Positions 1 to 5,875 of a DNA stretch of 6,110 nucleotides are shown here, one piece after another. This stretch comes from FEN-1297 sp046705645 (GTDB lineage: Bacteria > Bacteroidota > Ignavibacteria > Ignavibacteriales > Ignavibacteriaceae). Numbering within the stretch: position 1 is the first letter of the stretch; every line of letters starts with the position of its first letter. The notes beneath the pieces are model-generated. The model saw only the letters and a list, made by a program, of their open reading frames with translations, was not told where the DNA came from and searched no databases. A program made the position numbers and the translations under genes. The DNA lies in contig JBJKQE010000261.1 in NCBI GenBank assembly GCA_046705645.1, positions 1 to 6,110 of the forward strand, given 5' to 3'.

Positions 1-171
1 TTGGTATCCTCCGCAATTTGAAGTGATCTCATCCATTGTTTCCATATTGGGATTCCAAATTGCAGCTGAAGTAATTTTACCATTATTTTCTTGAGCTGAA
101 AGTTTGTTTAAGGGTAAAACTGTAAAAATAAAAGTTATAAGAAATAAAGAAAAAAATGTTAACGATTTCAT
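1..171 (-). CDS. Secreted protein of unknown function (N-terminal part only)
   Basis: An open frame runs on the minus strand from an ATG at 171 to the left edge (57 codons), so the protein is incomplete. The start MKSLTFFSLFLITFIF is a classic Sec signal peptide: one Lys, about 18 hydrophobic residues, then LNKLSA followed by QEN. Cleavage is probable after Ala27 or close to it. The visible mature part includes AAIWNPNMETMDEITSNCGG with one Cys. I do not recognise a family. The start is supported by AGGG about 8 bases upstream in TTTTAGGGATTGGATATG. The gene lies 59 bp downstream of the oligopeptidase gene on the same strand with no hairpin between, so read-through is possible, although a weak promoter-like pair also lies in the gap. 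Confidence is high that this is a real exported protein; its function is unknown. Confidence 0.8.
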   Translation of the reverse strand, partial: MKSLTFFSLFLITFIFTVLPLNKLSAQENNGKITSAAIWNPNMETMDEITSNCGGYQ

Positions 172-193
172 ATCCAATCCCTAAAATAAAATT

Positions 194-222
194 ATTATCA
201 TATATTAAATAATCAATCTAAA
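194..222 (-). promoter_or_regulatory. Possible sigma70-type promoter of the left-edge gene
   Basis: On the minus strand TTTAGA (217-222) and GATAAT (194-199) are separated by 17 bases. The -10-like box matches five of six consensus bases and the -35-like box four of six. It would start transcription about 15 bases before the ATG at 171. The gap is almost pure A/T, so a chance match is quite possible. Confidence 0.22.
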
Positions 223-230
223 TATAATTT

Positions 231-2303
231 TCAATCATAAATTTTTAATTGATCGAGCATAAAGGCATACTCGAGAGCACTTAATTTATATCTTTCAAAT
301 CTTCCAGACGCACCTCCGTGTCCAGCTGACAAATTTGTATATAACAGTAAATTATTATTATCTAATTTTTTATCACGAAGTTTAGCGACCCATTTTGCCG
401 GTTCCCAATATTGCACCTGAGAATCATATAAAGCTGTGCTTACCAGCATAGCCGGATATTTTTTTTCTTCAACATTATCATAAGGAGAATAAGATAACAT
501 ATAATCGTAATATTCTTTTATATTGGGATTTCCCCATTCGTCATATTCAAAAGTTGTAAGAGGAATTTTTTCATCAAGCATTGTAGTCAAAATATCCACA
601 AAAGGTACACTTGCTATAATTCCTTTAAATAGTTCTGGACGCATATTAGCTACCGCACCCATTAGTAATCCGCCTGCGCTAACTCCGATTGCGAATAATT
701 TATCCGGACTAGAATAATTCTCATCAATAAGTTTTTCAGCAGAACAAATAAAATCATTAAATGTATTTTTTTTATTTAAAAGTCTTCCGTTTTCATACCA
801 ATCGCGGCCCATTTCTTGACCACCTCTAATATGCGCTATCCCAAAAATGATACCTCTATCCAGCAAACTAATTCTAACAGAATTAAAATTTGCATCGTTG
901 CTGATACCATAAGAACCATATCCATATAAAAGCAACGGATTTAGTCCGTTTTTTTCAAGTCCCTTTTTGTATACTACAGAAATTGGAATTTTAATCCCAT
1001 CATTAGATTCAGCGTAAAGTCTCTCACATACATAATCTTGCGGATTATAACCGCCCAAAACTTCTTCACGTTTCACCAGGGTTTTATTTTTTGATTTCAT
1101 ATCAAAATCATAAGTTGAATTCGGAATTGTGAGCGAATTATATACGAACCTAAAAACATCGGAATTATATTCAGGATTTGAAGCGGCATATAAAGCATAG
1201 GCTTCTTCTTCAAAATCAATATAATACGCATTGTTATCTGCCCAATTAATAATTCTCAATAACTTGAGGCCGTTTTTTCTTTCCTGTATTACCAAATAAT
1301 TCTTAAATGTATCTACTCCTTCTAAAAGTACATTTTCACGATGAGGTATAACTTCGGTCCATTTTGATTTTGAAGGATTATCAACGGGAGCTTTTATTAA
1401 TCTAAAATTTTTTGCATTTAGATTTGTATTAATATAGAAATGATCTTCATGATGACCGACGTAATATTCCAAATTCTTTTCCCTCGACTGAATTATCTTT
1501 AATGGACCATCAGGTTTATCTGCATCTAAAAAACGAAACTCAGTAGATAAGGTACTATAAGATCCGATCAATATAAATTTATTTGATTTGGATTTGGAAA
1601 CATAAACTCCATACGTTTCATCAGTTTCATGAAAGATTTCTTCATCATTTTCATCATCACATAACCTGTGTTTGAAAATTTTATAAGGTCTTAGAGTAAA
1701 ATCTTTTTTTGAATAAAATACAGTCTCGCTGTCATTTGCCCATACAGCATTGCCTGTTGTATTTTCAATTTTATCGTTTAGGATTTTACCGGAAATTAAA
1801 TCTTTAAAAATAATTGAACATTGTCTCCTACCGACTACATCCATTCCAAATGCTAATATTTTATTATTAGGACTTACATGTAAACTAATCACATTAAGAA
1901 AGTTATGGTCCCCAACTAATTCATTTACATCAAGTATAATTTCTTCAGGCGCATCATTCTCAGCCTTTTGCCTGCAATAAATAGGATATTCTTTATTCTC
2001 TTCATATAAATGGTAATAATAATAGCCGTTAAAAAAATAAGGAACTGACTTATCTTCAGGCTTTATTCTTCCAATAATTTCGTTAAATAATTTTTTCTGA
2101 AGAGATTCGGTGTGCTCTAATTTTTTTGTTAAATAATCATTTTCAGCATTAAGATATTCAATTACCCTTGGATTTTCTTTTTCATGTAACCAAAAATAAT
2201 TATCTATTCTAGTATGGTTGTGTTTAATTAATTCTTTTTTAATTTTTTCTGCCCTGGGTGCCCTGATTTCTTTTTCCATTTTTCTCAACAGAATTGTTAA
2301 CAT
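231..2303 (-). CDS. opdB: Oligopeptidase B-type S9A serine peptidase (protease II)
   Basis: Predicted to cleave short peptides after basic residues, in the cytoplasm (no signal peptide is seen). The 690 residues match the family length. Near the N-terminus is R32-x-D-x-Y-x-WL, then V-x-x-YLNAEN. A beta-propeller covers roughly residues 70-410, and the alpha/beta hydrolase domain follows with GYGSYG, IRGGQEMGRDWYENG and GVSAGG. The triad is Ser542 (GVSAGG), Asp627 (YDSQVQYWEP) and His662 (AGHGG). The spacings of 85 and 35 residues are those of characterised oligopeptidase B enzymes, which separates it from prolyl oligopeptidase, as do DSQVQYWEPAKW and TTMLD. Acid pairs that read substrate in enterobacterial enzymes appear here as Asp470/Asn472 and Glu586/Asp588, so one acid of each pair is changed. 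An alternative start is Met9 (2279), preceded by TTGAGAAAA; the first Met has no clear ribosome site. The gene follows the decarboxylase with a 185-bp gap, so they may or may not be co-transcribed. Confidence 0.95.
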   Translation of the reverse strand: MLTILLRKMEKEIRAPRAEKIKKELIKHNHTRIDNYFWLHEKENPRVIEYLNAENDYLTKKLEHTESLQKKLFNEIIGRIKPEDKSVPYFFNGYYYYHLYEENKEYPIYCRQKAENDAPEEIILDVNELVGDHNFLNVISLHVSPNNKILAFGMDVVGRRQCSIIFKDLISGKILNDKIENTTGNAVWANDSETVFYSKKDFTLRPYKIFKHRLCDDENDEEIFHETDETYGVYVSKSKSNKFILIGSYSTLSTEFRFLDADKPDGPLKIIQSREKNLEYYVGHHEDHFYINTNLNAKNFRLIKAPVDNPSKSKWTEVIPHRENVLLEGVDTFKNYLVIQERKNGLKLLRIINWADNNAYYIDFEEEAYALYAASNPEYNSDVFRFVYNSLTIPNSTYDFDMKSKNKTLVKREEVLGGYNPQDYVCERLYAESNDGIKIPISVVYKKGLEKNGLNPLLLYGYGSYGISNDANFNSVRISLLDRGIIFGIAHIRGGQEMGRDWYENGRLLNKKNTFNDFICSAEKLIDENYSSPDKLFAIGVSAGGLLMGAVANMRPELFKGIIASVPFVDILTTMLDEKIPLTTFEYDEWGNPNIKEYYDYMLSYSPYDNVEEKKYPAMLVSTALYDSQVQYWEPAKWVAKLRDKKLDNNNLLLYTNLSAGHGGASGRFERYKLSALEYAFMLDQLKIYD

Positions 2304-2415
2304 TATTTATAATTTGAAAAGAAGTTCTATTACTCGAATTCGCAAATGTTTCTATATTAATATTTATCAATTTATTACTTTTAATTATTTGCCAGATTGG
2401 TATTTATCAGGAGAA

Positions 2416-2482
2416 GACCGTTATTTAATACATACAATTTTAAGCATTTTTTTTTGAAAATTGAAGTAAAAATTTAACGGTC
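2416..2482. repeat. Nested inverted repeat between decarboxylase and peptidase genes
   Basis: GACCGTTA (2416-2423) is matched perfectly by TAACGGTC (2475-2482). Inside it CAATTTT (2435-2441) pairs with AAAATTG (2457-2463). Both arms are centred on the same base, 2449, and are separated by two 11-base unpaired stretches. It lies just after the decarboxylase stop in transcription order. Neither strand has a T-tract right after the outer arm, so a standard intrinsic terminator is not shown. It may be a weak terminator, a regulator site or chance. Confidence 0.3.
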
Positions 2483-2488
2483 GATAAT

Positions 2489-3940
2489 TTATTCTAAACG
2501 AATTAGTTTTTTAGCAATTCCATCAATTCTATCCAAAAGAGAAATTAAATTTTTTTCTATTGTAAATGAATTCATCAAACAAGTTCGAAGAAATATTTTT
2601 TTATTTATTTCCGTTTGAACAATAAAAAATTCACCGTCTTCAATTAAGATTTGTCTTATCCTTTTATTTAGCACATTCAATTTTTCATCTTTGAAAGTGC
2701 TTAACTTATACCTGAAGCAAACAATATTGCTCTCGGGAGATATTGCAAGTTCAAAGTTATTTCTATTATTTATAATATCTGCAAACCTTTTACCTAAATC
2801 GAATAATGTGTTTACATTATCTTCAAACAACTTTGTCCCATAAGTTCTTAATGTTGAATATACTTTTAAACTCATAGTATCTTTTGTACATTCAAATGTT
2901 CTTTTCCCTAGATTATACCAATCTTTTTCATTTGTATCCCATAAATAAGATGCTTTCTGAGAAAAAGTATGATAAGAGTGTTCATCATTTTTAAATATCA
3001 CTGCTGTCACTAAAGCAGGCTGCATTAACATTTTATGAAAATCAATTACAACTGAGTCTGCCTTCTCAATTCCATTAATTAAATATTTATATCTCTTTGA
3101 AAAGGCAGCTGGTCCTCCATGAGCAGCATCGACATGAAACCATAAATTATGTTCTTTACAAAATTCTGCCATTTCATTTAACGGATCATATAGTCCTAAA
3201 GATGTTGAACACGCATTGCCGACTAAACATACGACATGTTTTTTTTCTGCAACTGATTTTTCATAATATTTTTTTATAGTATCAATATCCAATTTATGAT
3301 TATTGTTTACAGGAACTTTTACAATCCCTTTATCTCCAATTCCCATTATATGGATTGCTCTTTCAATAGAATAATGAGATTCCTCCGAGACTAAAAAAAC
3401 TGGAACTTTTTCATTATTAATTCCATCAGACCAAACATTATTGGAAGATTTGATTTGACGTGCCGCAAGTAATGCCGTAAGATTACCAAGTGTGCCTCCG
3501 GAAGTTAATATCCCATCAGCATTACCATCCATCCCGATTGTTTTTGCTAAAAACTTAACCACAAATCTTTCCAAGGCAATACCGGCACTTCCCATTTCAT
3601 AAACGCCCGTTGCATTATTTAGGAATGCGCTTAAAAAATCGGCTACCGCCGCCTCCGGTAATACAGGCGGAACTTGATGTCCTATATATTTGGGATTATG
3701 GAGGTGGATAGAGTTTTCAATTAAAATATTAAAAAAATCTTTTAAATTTGATTCTTTAGACGAATTAAAATCATTTTCCCAAAATGCATACATTTCTGCA
3801 GGAGACTTATAAGGAAGTACCGGTAATCCGGAATTTTCAGATTTAATTGAATCAAGATAATCAGCAAGTTTATCAATTAATAAACGGCCGTTTTCTCTAA
3901 AGGAATTGGTGTCAAACGCATTTTTTAACAGATTAGTCAT
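2489..3940 (-). CDS. Group II PLP-dependent amino acid decarboxylase, substrate unresolved
   Basis: A 483-residue member of the fold-type I family that holds aromatic amino acid, glutamate and 2,4-diaminobutyrate decarboxylases. It should remove the alpha-carboxylate of an amino acid to give an amine, in the cytoplasm. Visible landmarks are TSGGT (146-150, phosphate binding), His189 in SEESHYS (stacks on the cofactor), HVDAAHGG with His269 and Asp271 (pairs with the pyridine nitrogen), and DFHK with Lys303 (Schiff base). Lys303 and Asp271 fall at the same numbers as in human DOPA decarboxylase. Tyr332 in ASYLWD also matches the mobile-loop Tyr of that enzyme, which favours decarboxylation over aldehyde synthesis. 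The substrate-side segment HNPKYIGHQVPP differs from the aromatic enzymes, so no substrate is assigned; diaminobutyrate or another polar amino acid is possible. The start is supported by AAGGA nine bases before the ATG. No antiporter or partner aminotransferase gene lies next to it. Confidence 0.92.
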   Translation of the reverse strand: MTNLLKNAFDTNSFRENGRLLIDKLADYLDSIKSENSGLPVLPYKSPAEMYAFWENDFNSSKESNLKDFFNILIENSIHLHNPKYIGHQVPPVLPEAAVADFLSAFLNNATGVYEMGSAGIALERFVVKFLAKTIGMDGNADGILTSGGTLGNLTALLAARQIKSSNNVWSDGINNEKVPVFLVSEESHYSIERAIHIMGIGDKGIVKVPVNNNHKLDIDTIKKYYEKSVAEKKHVVCLVGNACSTSLGLYDPLNEMAEFCKEHNLWFHVDAAHGGPAAFSKRYKYLINGIEKADSVVIDFHKMLMQPALVTAVIFKNDEHSYHTFSQKASYLWDTNEKDWYNLGKRTFECTKDTMSLKVYSTLRTYGTKLFEDNVNTLFDLGKRFADIINNRNNFELAISPESNIVCFRYKLSTFKDEKLNVLNKRIRQILIEDGEFFIVQTEINKKIFLRTCLMNSFTIEKNLISLLDRIDGIAKKLIRLE

Positions 3941-3974
3941 TTTACATTCCTTAAAATGAATTATGCTAATGTTT

Positions 3975-4002
3975 AAATATTATGACACACAATATAATAT
4001 TT
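3975..4002. promoter_or_regulatory. Operator-like inverted repeat upstream of the decarboxylase
   Basis: AAATATTA (3975-3982) and TAATATTT (3995-4002) form a perfect 8-bp inverted repeat around a 12-base spacer containing TGACACACAATA. It sits 35 to 62 bases before the decarboxylase start, where a promoter would be expected. That position and the arm-to-arm distance of about two helical turns fit a dimeric repressor site. The arms are pure A/T, so chance is a serious alternative. Confidence 0.3.
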
Positions 4003-4075
4003 CGGTAAGAATCTTAATAAGTTTTAATTAGTTAATAACGATGAGGCGAGTTTTTGTTTTATATCAATTAAAATT

Positions 4076-4093
4076 AAGGGGCAAACGCCCCAT
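4076..4093 (-). terminator. Intrinsic terminator of the ferredoxin gene
   Basis: On the minus strand GGGGC-GTTT-GCCCC (4078-4091) begins a few bases after the ferredoxin stop and is followed by TTAATTTTAATT. On the plus strand the same hairpin is followed by ATTTTTT, so it could stop transcription in either direction. The five G:C pairs stand out in this AT-rich DNA. It isolates the ferredoxin transcript from the decarboxylase start at 3940. Confidence 0.75.
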
Positions 4094-4096
4094 TTT

Positions 4097-4288
4097 TTAG
4101 ACAGTTTCTTTATTGCTTATCCTAAATACGTTGCAATAATTTGTACAATCACCGCATTCCGTGCAAAGTTCTTCGTCAACTTCAGGAGCGCTATATATAT
4201 CCTTTTGAGAAATAGCCCCCATTGGACATACATTTACAACAGGACAAGGATGATTTTGCGGACAGTAATCTGAAATAATATCGACCAT
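4097..4288 (-). CDS. Small ferredoxin with one complete and one degenerate 4Fe-4S motif
   Basis: A 63-residue, acidic, soluble electron carrier of the bacterial two-cluster ferredoxin fold. The C-terminal motif is intact: C42-x2-C45-x2-C48-x3-C52. The N-terminal motif is C9-x5-C15-x5-C21-P instead of CxxCxxCxxxCP, so the protein has seven cysteines, not eight. In the normal arrangement the fourth Cys of each motif serves the other cluster. On that rule Cys42, 45, 48 and 21 would hold a full cluster, while Cys9, 15 and 52 leave a site with only three Cys, perhaps [3Fe-4S] or completed by His13 or another residue. Cys52 is followed by Asn rather than the usual Pro. The start is supported by GGAG eight bases upstream. 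The gene appears to stand alone, divergent from the HEAT-like gene and ended by its own hairpin. Its redox partner is not visible. Confidence 0.9.
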   Translation of the reverse strand: MVDIISDYCPQNHPCPVVNVCPMGAISQKDIYSAPEVDEELCTECGDCTNYCNVFRISNKETV

Positions 4289-4468
4289 TATTTAACTCCA
4301 TTCTAAGACGGACAATTAATTAAAAGTAATTTATAGCTTACCAAAAAAAATACATTTCAACGCTATCCGATGAACTGAACTTTAAAAGGTTTCATGTATA
4401 TAGTATATATTTTATTTTTTTGATGATAAAAACGACCACTAAATTAATTTTATTACCTTACATGGATA

Positions 4469-4512
4469 TTTTATATGCAGATTCAAAAAATATATTTATA
4501 TAGCATATGAAA
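4469..4512 (+). other. Possible leader hairpin of the HEAT-like gene
   Basis: TTTTATATGC (4469-4478) can pair with GCATATGAAA (4503-4512) over 10 positions, nine Watson-Crick and one G-U in RNA, around a 24-base loop. It ends seven bases before the ribosome site GGGG at 4520-4523. If it is transcribed it could affect translation or messenger stability. The low complexity of the sequence leaves chance possible. Confidence 0.25.
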
Positions 4513-4529
4513 ATTTAATGGGGTATAAA

Positions 4530-4910
4530 ATGAAAAAATATATTTTTGTAATGGTCATATTTTTTGTATTCGTTGCAGTGGGAATATCCAAGGCACAGGA
4601 AAAATCTTACAATAGTAATACTAAGATAGGCAAGATAGCTAAAGCAAACTTGGTTATGGCATTAATGTCGGACAATACAGGTTTAAGGAATAGCGCAATT
4701 GAATTTGTTCGCAAATATAATTTGGATGAAGTCATTGACGCCCTTAAAGATGTATTGGAAAATGATGAATCGAATTCGGCAAAAGTAATGGCTGCTGTAA
4801 CACTTTATCAAATTGGCAGTGCCAAAAGTAAAAACGCAATATTTAATTCAAAATTGTGGAACGAAAGGGAATTCATAAAAAAGTTTAATACAGCTTTATT
4901 AATTAACTGA
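4530..4910 (+). CDS. Small exported HEAT-repeat-like protein
   Basis: The preferred start is the ATG at 4530 (126 residues, MKKYIF...), because TGGGG lies at the right distance before it. The in-frame ATG at 4518 would place that ribosome site inside the gene and put MGYK ahead of an otherwise normal signal peptide. MKKYIFVMVIFFVFVAVGISKA is a Sec signal with cleavage predicted after Ala22 (SKA, then QE). The mature part, about 104 residues, is largely helical. It shows two helix pairs with HEAT-like spacing: LMSDNTGLRNSAIEFVRKYN, then DEVIDALKDVLENDES with SAKVMAAVTLYQIGSAKS. HEAT repeats usually bind other proteins, so a periplasmic scaffold or adaptor is the likely role; no enzyme motif is present. 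I recall similar short exported HEAT proteins from Ignavibacteria, which I could not check here. It is a single-gene transcript: divergent from the ferredoxin and followed by a terminator 45 bases downstream. Confidence 0.85.
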   Translation: MKKYIFVMVIFFVFVAVGISKAQEKSYNSNTKIGKIAKANLVMALMSDNTGLRNSAIEFVRKYNLDEVIDALKDVLENDESNSAKVMAAVTLYQIGSAKSKNAIFNSKLWNEREFIKKFNTALLIN

Positions 4911-4954
4911 TGTTACACAAAAATTATTTTATAAGGTGATACAATCTAAATTAG

Positions 4955-5006
4955 TTATTCCCACGTAACCTATCTCTCCGGTAGGCCAAGTGGGAATAAA
5001 TTTTTT
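4955..5006 (+). terminator. Nested-hairpin intrinsic terminator of the HEAT-like gene
   Basis: TTATTCCCAC (4955-4964) pairs perfectly over 10 bp with GTGGGAATAA (4990-4999). Within it CCTATC (4969-4974) pairs with GGTAGG (4980-4985), including one G-U, around a TCTCC loop. A symmetric 4 x 4 internal loop (GTAA/CCAA) separates the stems. TTTTTT at 5001-5006 follows directly, so it acts on the plus strand; the reverse direction has no T-tract. It lies 45 bases after the HEAT-like stop. Confidence 0.8.
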
Positions 5007-5051
5007 ATCTTGATAGATATGCACTCCTCTACAGGACGACCAGACTTCTCA

Positions 5052-5088
5052 GAAATAATACATTTATGTTATGACATTGTATTATTTC
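5052..5088. repeat. Long bulged hairpin in the convergent intergenic region
   Basis: GAAATAATACA (5052-5062) pairs with TGTATTATTTC (5078-5088) over 11 bp. After a three-base TTT bulge, ATGT (5066-5069) pairs with ACAT (5074-5077) around a TATG loop. That makes 15 perfect pairs in 37 bases. No T-tract follows immediately on the minus strand, the direction of the gene ending at 5182. On the plus strand TTTTT appears only about nine bases later. It may protect a messenger 3' end, help terminate the facing gene, or be part of a structured RNA. Confidence 0.55.
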
Positions 5089-5181
5089 AATCATAATTTT
5101 TCATTTAAAGTAAATAGAAATTCAAATTAAATTTAGTATACTATCTGATTTTTCAATAAACTAAATATTCGAAACTTGAGT

Positions 5182-5709
5182 TTAGATTTCGGGAATCTTT
5201 TTTTCTTTATTTCTCCAAATTATAAATACATAAGCACTAAAGATTAAAGCCATAATTAATTGCAACAGAATAGAAGTTGATACAACGTCCATTTTTAGCA
5301 GAGAAAAATTAACCAGAAGGACTTTTCCTGCATAATAAAATATTTTAGCAATGATTATGCTCCCCAATAAAGAAAGGAAAACAATAGAGAATCTTTTCTG
5401 AAAAAGATAAAATAGGAATATATTTAATGTCAGTTCACCCGTTATTAATAATGCTTTAAAAAATACAGGATGCCCGGAAATCAAAAATGATATTAAAGGA
5501 AGTGTAAGAGCTAATAAAAAAGTATTTCTTTTCGTAGAATGCGAAATTGCCAGTATCACCATCATTCTCATCGGATCAAAAATATAAAGAGGATAGCTGA
5601 ATAAATGTGAAACCGTAGGTACTAAATAAATAAATGCTACAGCGAGCAAATCCATGATAGAATTTCTAATTATAACCCTGTTCTTTCCTAAAGCTAAAAC
5701 ATTTTCCAT
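5182..5709 (-). CDS. ECF-transporter S-component-like six-helix membrane protein
   Basis: A 175-residue integral membrane protein with about six hydrophobic segments, near residues 17-38, 43-57, 62-79, 82-103, 107-133 and 143-165. It ends in a basic cytoplasmic tail (WRNKEKK). Size, helix number and the central pattern PLISFLISGHP followed by a GEL motif resemble substrate-binding S components of energy-coupling factor vitamin and metal importers. The substrate cannot be read from sequence, and no EcfA or EcfT gene is in the window, so a shared ECF module elsewhere would be needed. The start is supported by AGGGA seven bases before the ATG; Met19 is a less likely alternative. It is divergent from the DUF362 gene across 166 bp and convergent with the HEAT-like gene. 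A good sigma70-like promoter lies 35 bases upstream. Alternatively it is an uncharacterised membrane protein of similar topology. Confidence 0.7.
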   Translation of the reverse strand: MENVLALGKNRVIIRNSIMDLLAVAFIYLVPTVSHLFSYPLYIFDPMRMMVILAISHSTKRNTFLLALTLPLISFLISGHPVFFKALLITGELTLNIFLFYLFQKRFSIVFLSLLGSIIIAKIFYYAGKVLLVNFSLLKMDVVSTSILLQLIMALIFSAYVFIIWRNKEKKIPEI

Positions 5710-5743
5710 GTTAAATCCCTTTTTTATTTATTTTTCCTGTACT

Positions 5744-5772
5744 AATATATTACTCTTTTGTCTCTTTGTAAA
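5744..5772 (-). promoter_or_regulatory. Sigma70-like promoter of the S-component-like gene
   Basis: On the minus strand TTTACA (5767-5772) and TATATT (5744-5749) are separated by exactly 17 bases, each matching five of six consensus positions. The predicted start of transcription, near 5737, leaves a leader of about 28 bases containing the AGGGA ribosome site. This is the best promoter match I found in the window. Confidence 0.45.
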
Positions 5773-5875
5773 CAAAATCGTATTTTTCTGTTAATCAAAA
5801 TGGGAATTTAAATTAAAAAGGGAAACCAGCAATAATAAAATCTTCCTTTATTTAAATTAATATTTAGAGGTTAAA

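Noticed and set aside
523..717. Plus-strand open frame inside the peptidase gene
   Set aside because: It is the antisense shadow of the well-supported catalytic domain, with no ribosome site.
1750..1980. Plus-strand open frame of 76 codons
   Set aside because: It lies wholly antisense to the peptidase propeller and has no family features.
2218..2457. Plus-strand open frame overlapping the peptidase start and the gap
   Set aside because: It is half antisense to the peptidase N-terminus; the rest is low-complexity AT-rich sequence with no ribosome site.
3097..3279. Plus-strand open frame inside the decarboxylase
   Set aside because: It is antisense to the PLP-binding core, which carries all the conserved motifs.
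4330..4360. TTGAAA and TATAAA promoter-like pair on the minus strand before the ferredoxin
   Set aside because: The 19-base spacing is longer than usual and the region contains an eight-base A/T run. Position is plausible but support is too weak to annotate.
4966..5067. Minus-strand reading frame with gene-like composition (peptide SEKSGRPVEEC... ending in LPER)
   Set aside because: It is about 30 codons long with no start codon, it runs through the terminator hairpin, and I recognise no family. A gene remnant cannot be shown.
5134..5143. Perfect palindrome TAGTATACTA
   Set aside because: It is short, mostly A/T and has no linked signal. It lies downstream of the gene ending at 5182, where an operator is unlikely.
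5758..5786. TTGTCT-N17-TATTTT promoter-like pair for the DUF362 gene
   Set aside because: Each box matches only four of six consensus bases; mentioned in the gene entry but not annotated separately.
5807..5860. TTTAAATTAA direct repeat (5807-5816 and 5851-5860) before the DUF362 gene
   Set aside because: It is pure A/T and low in complexity; two copies are expected by chance in such DNA.
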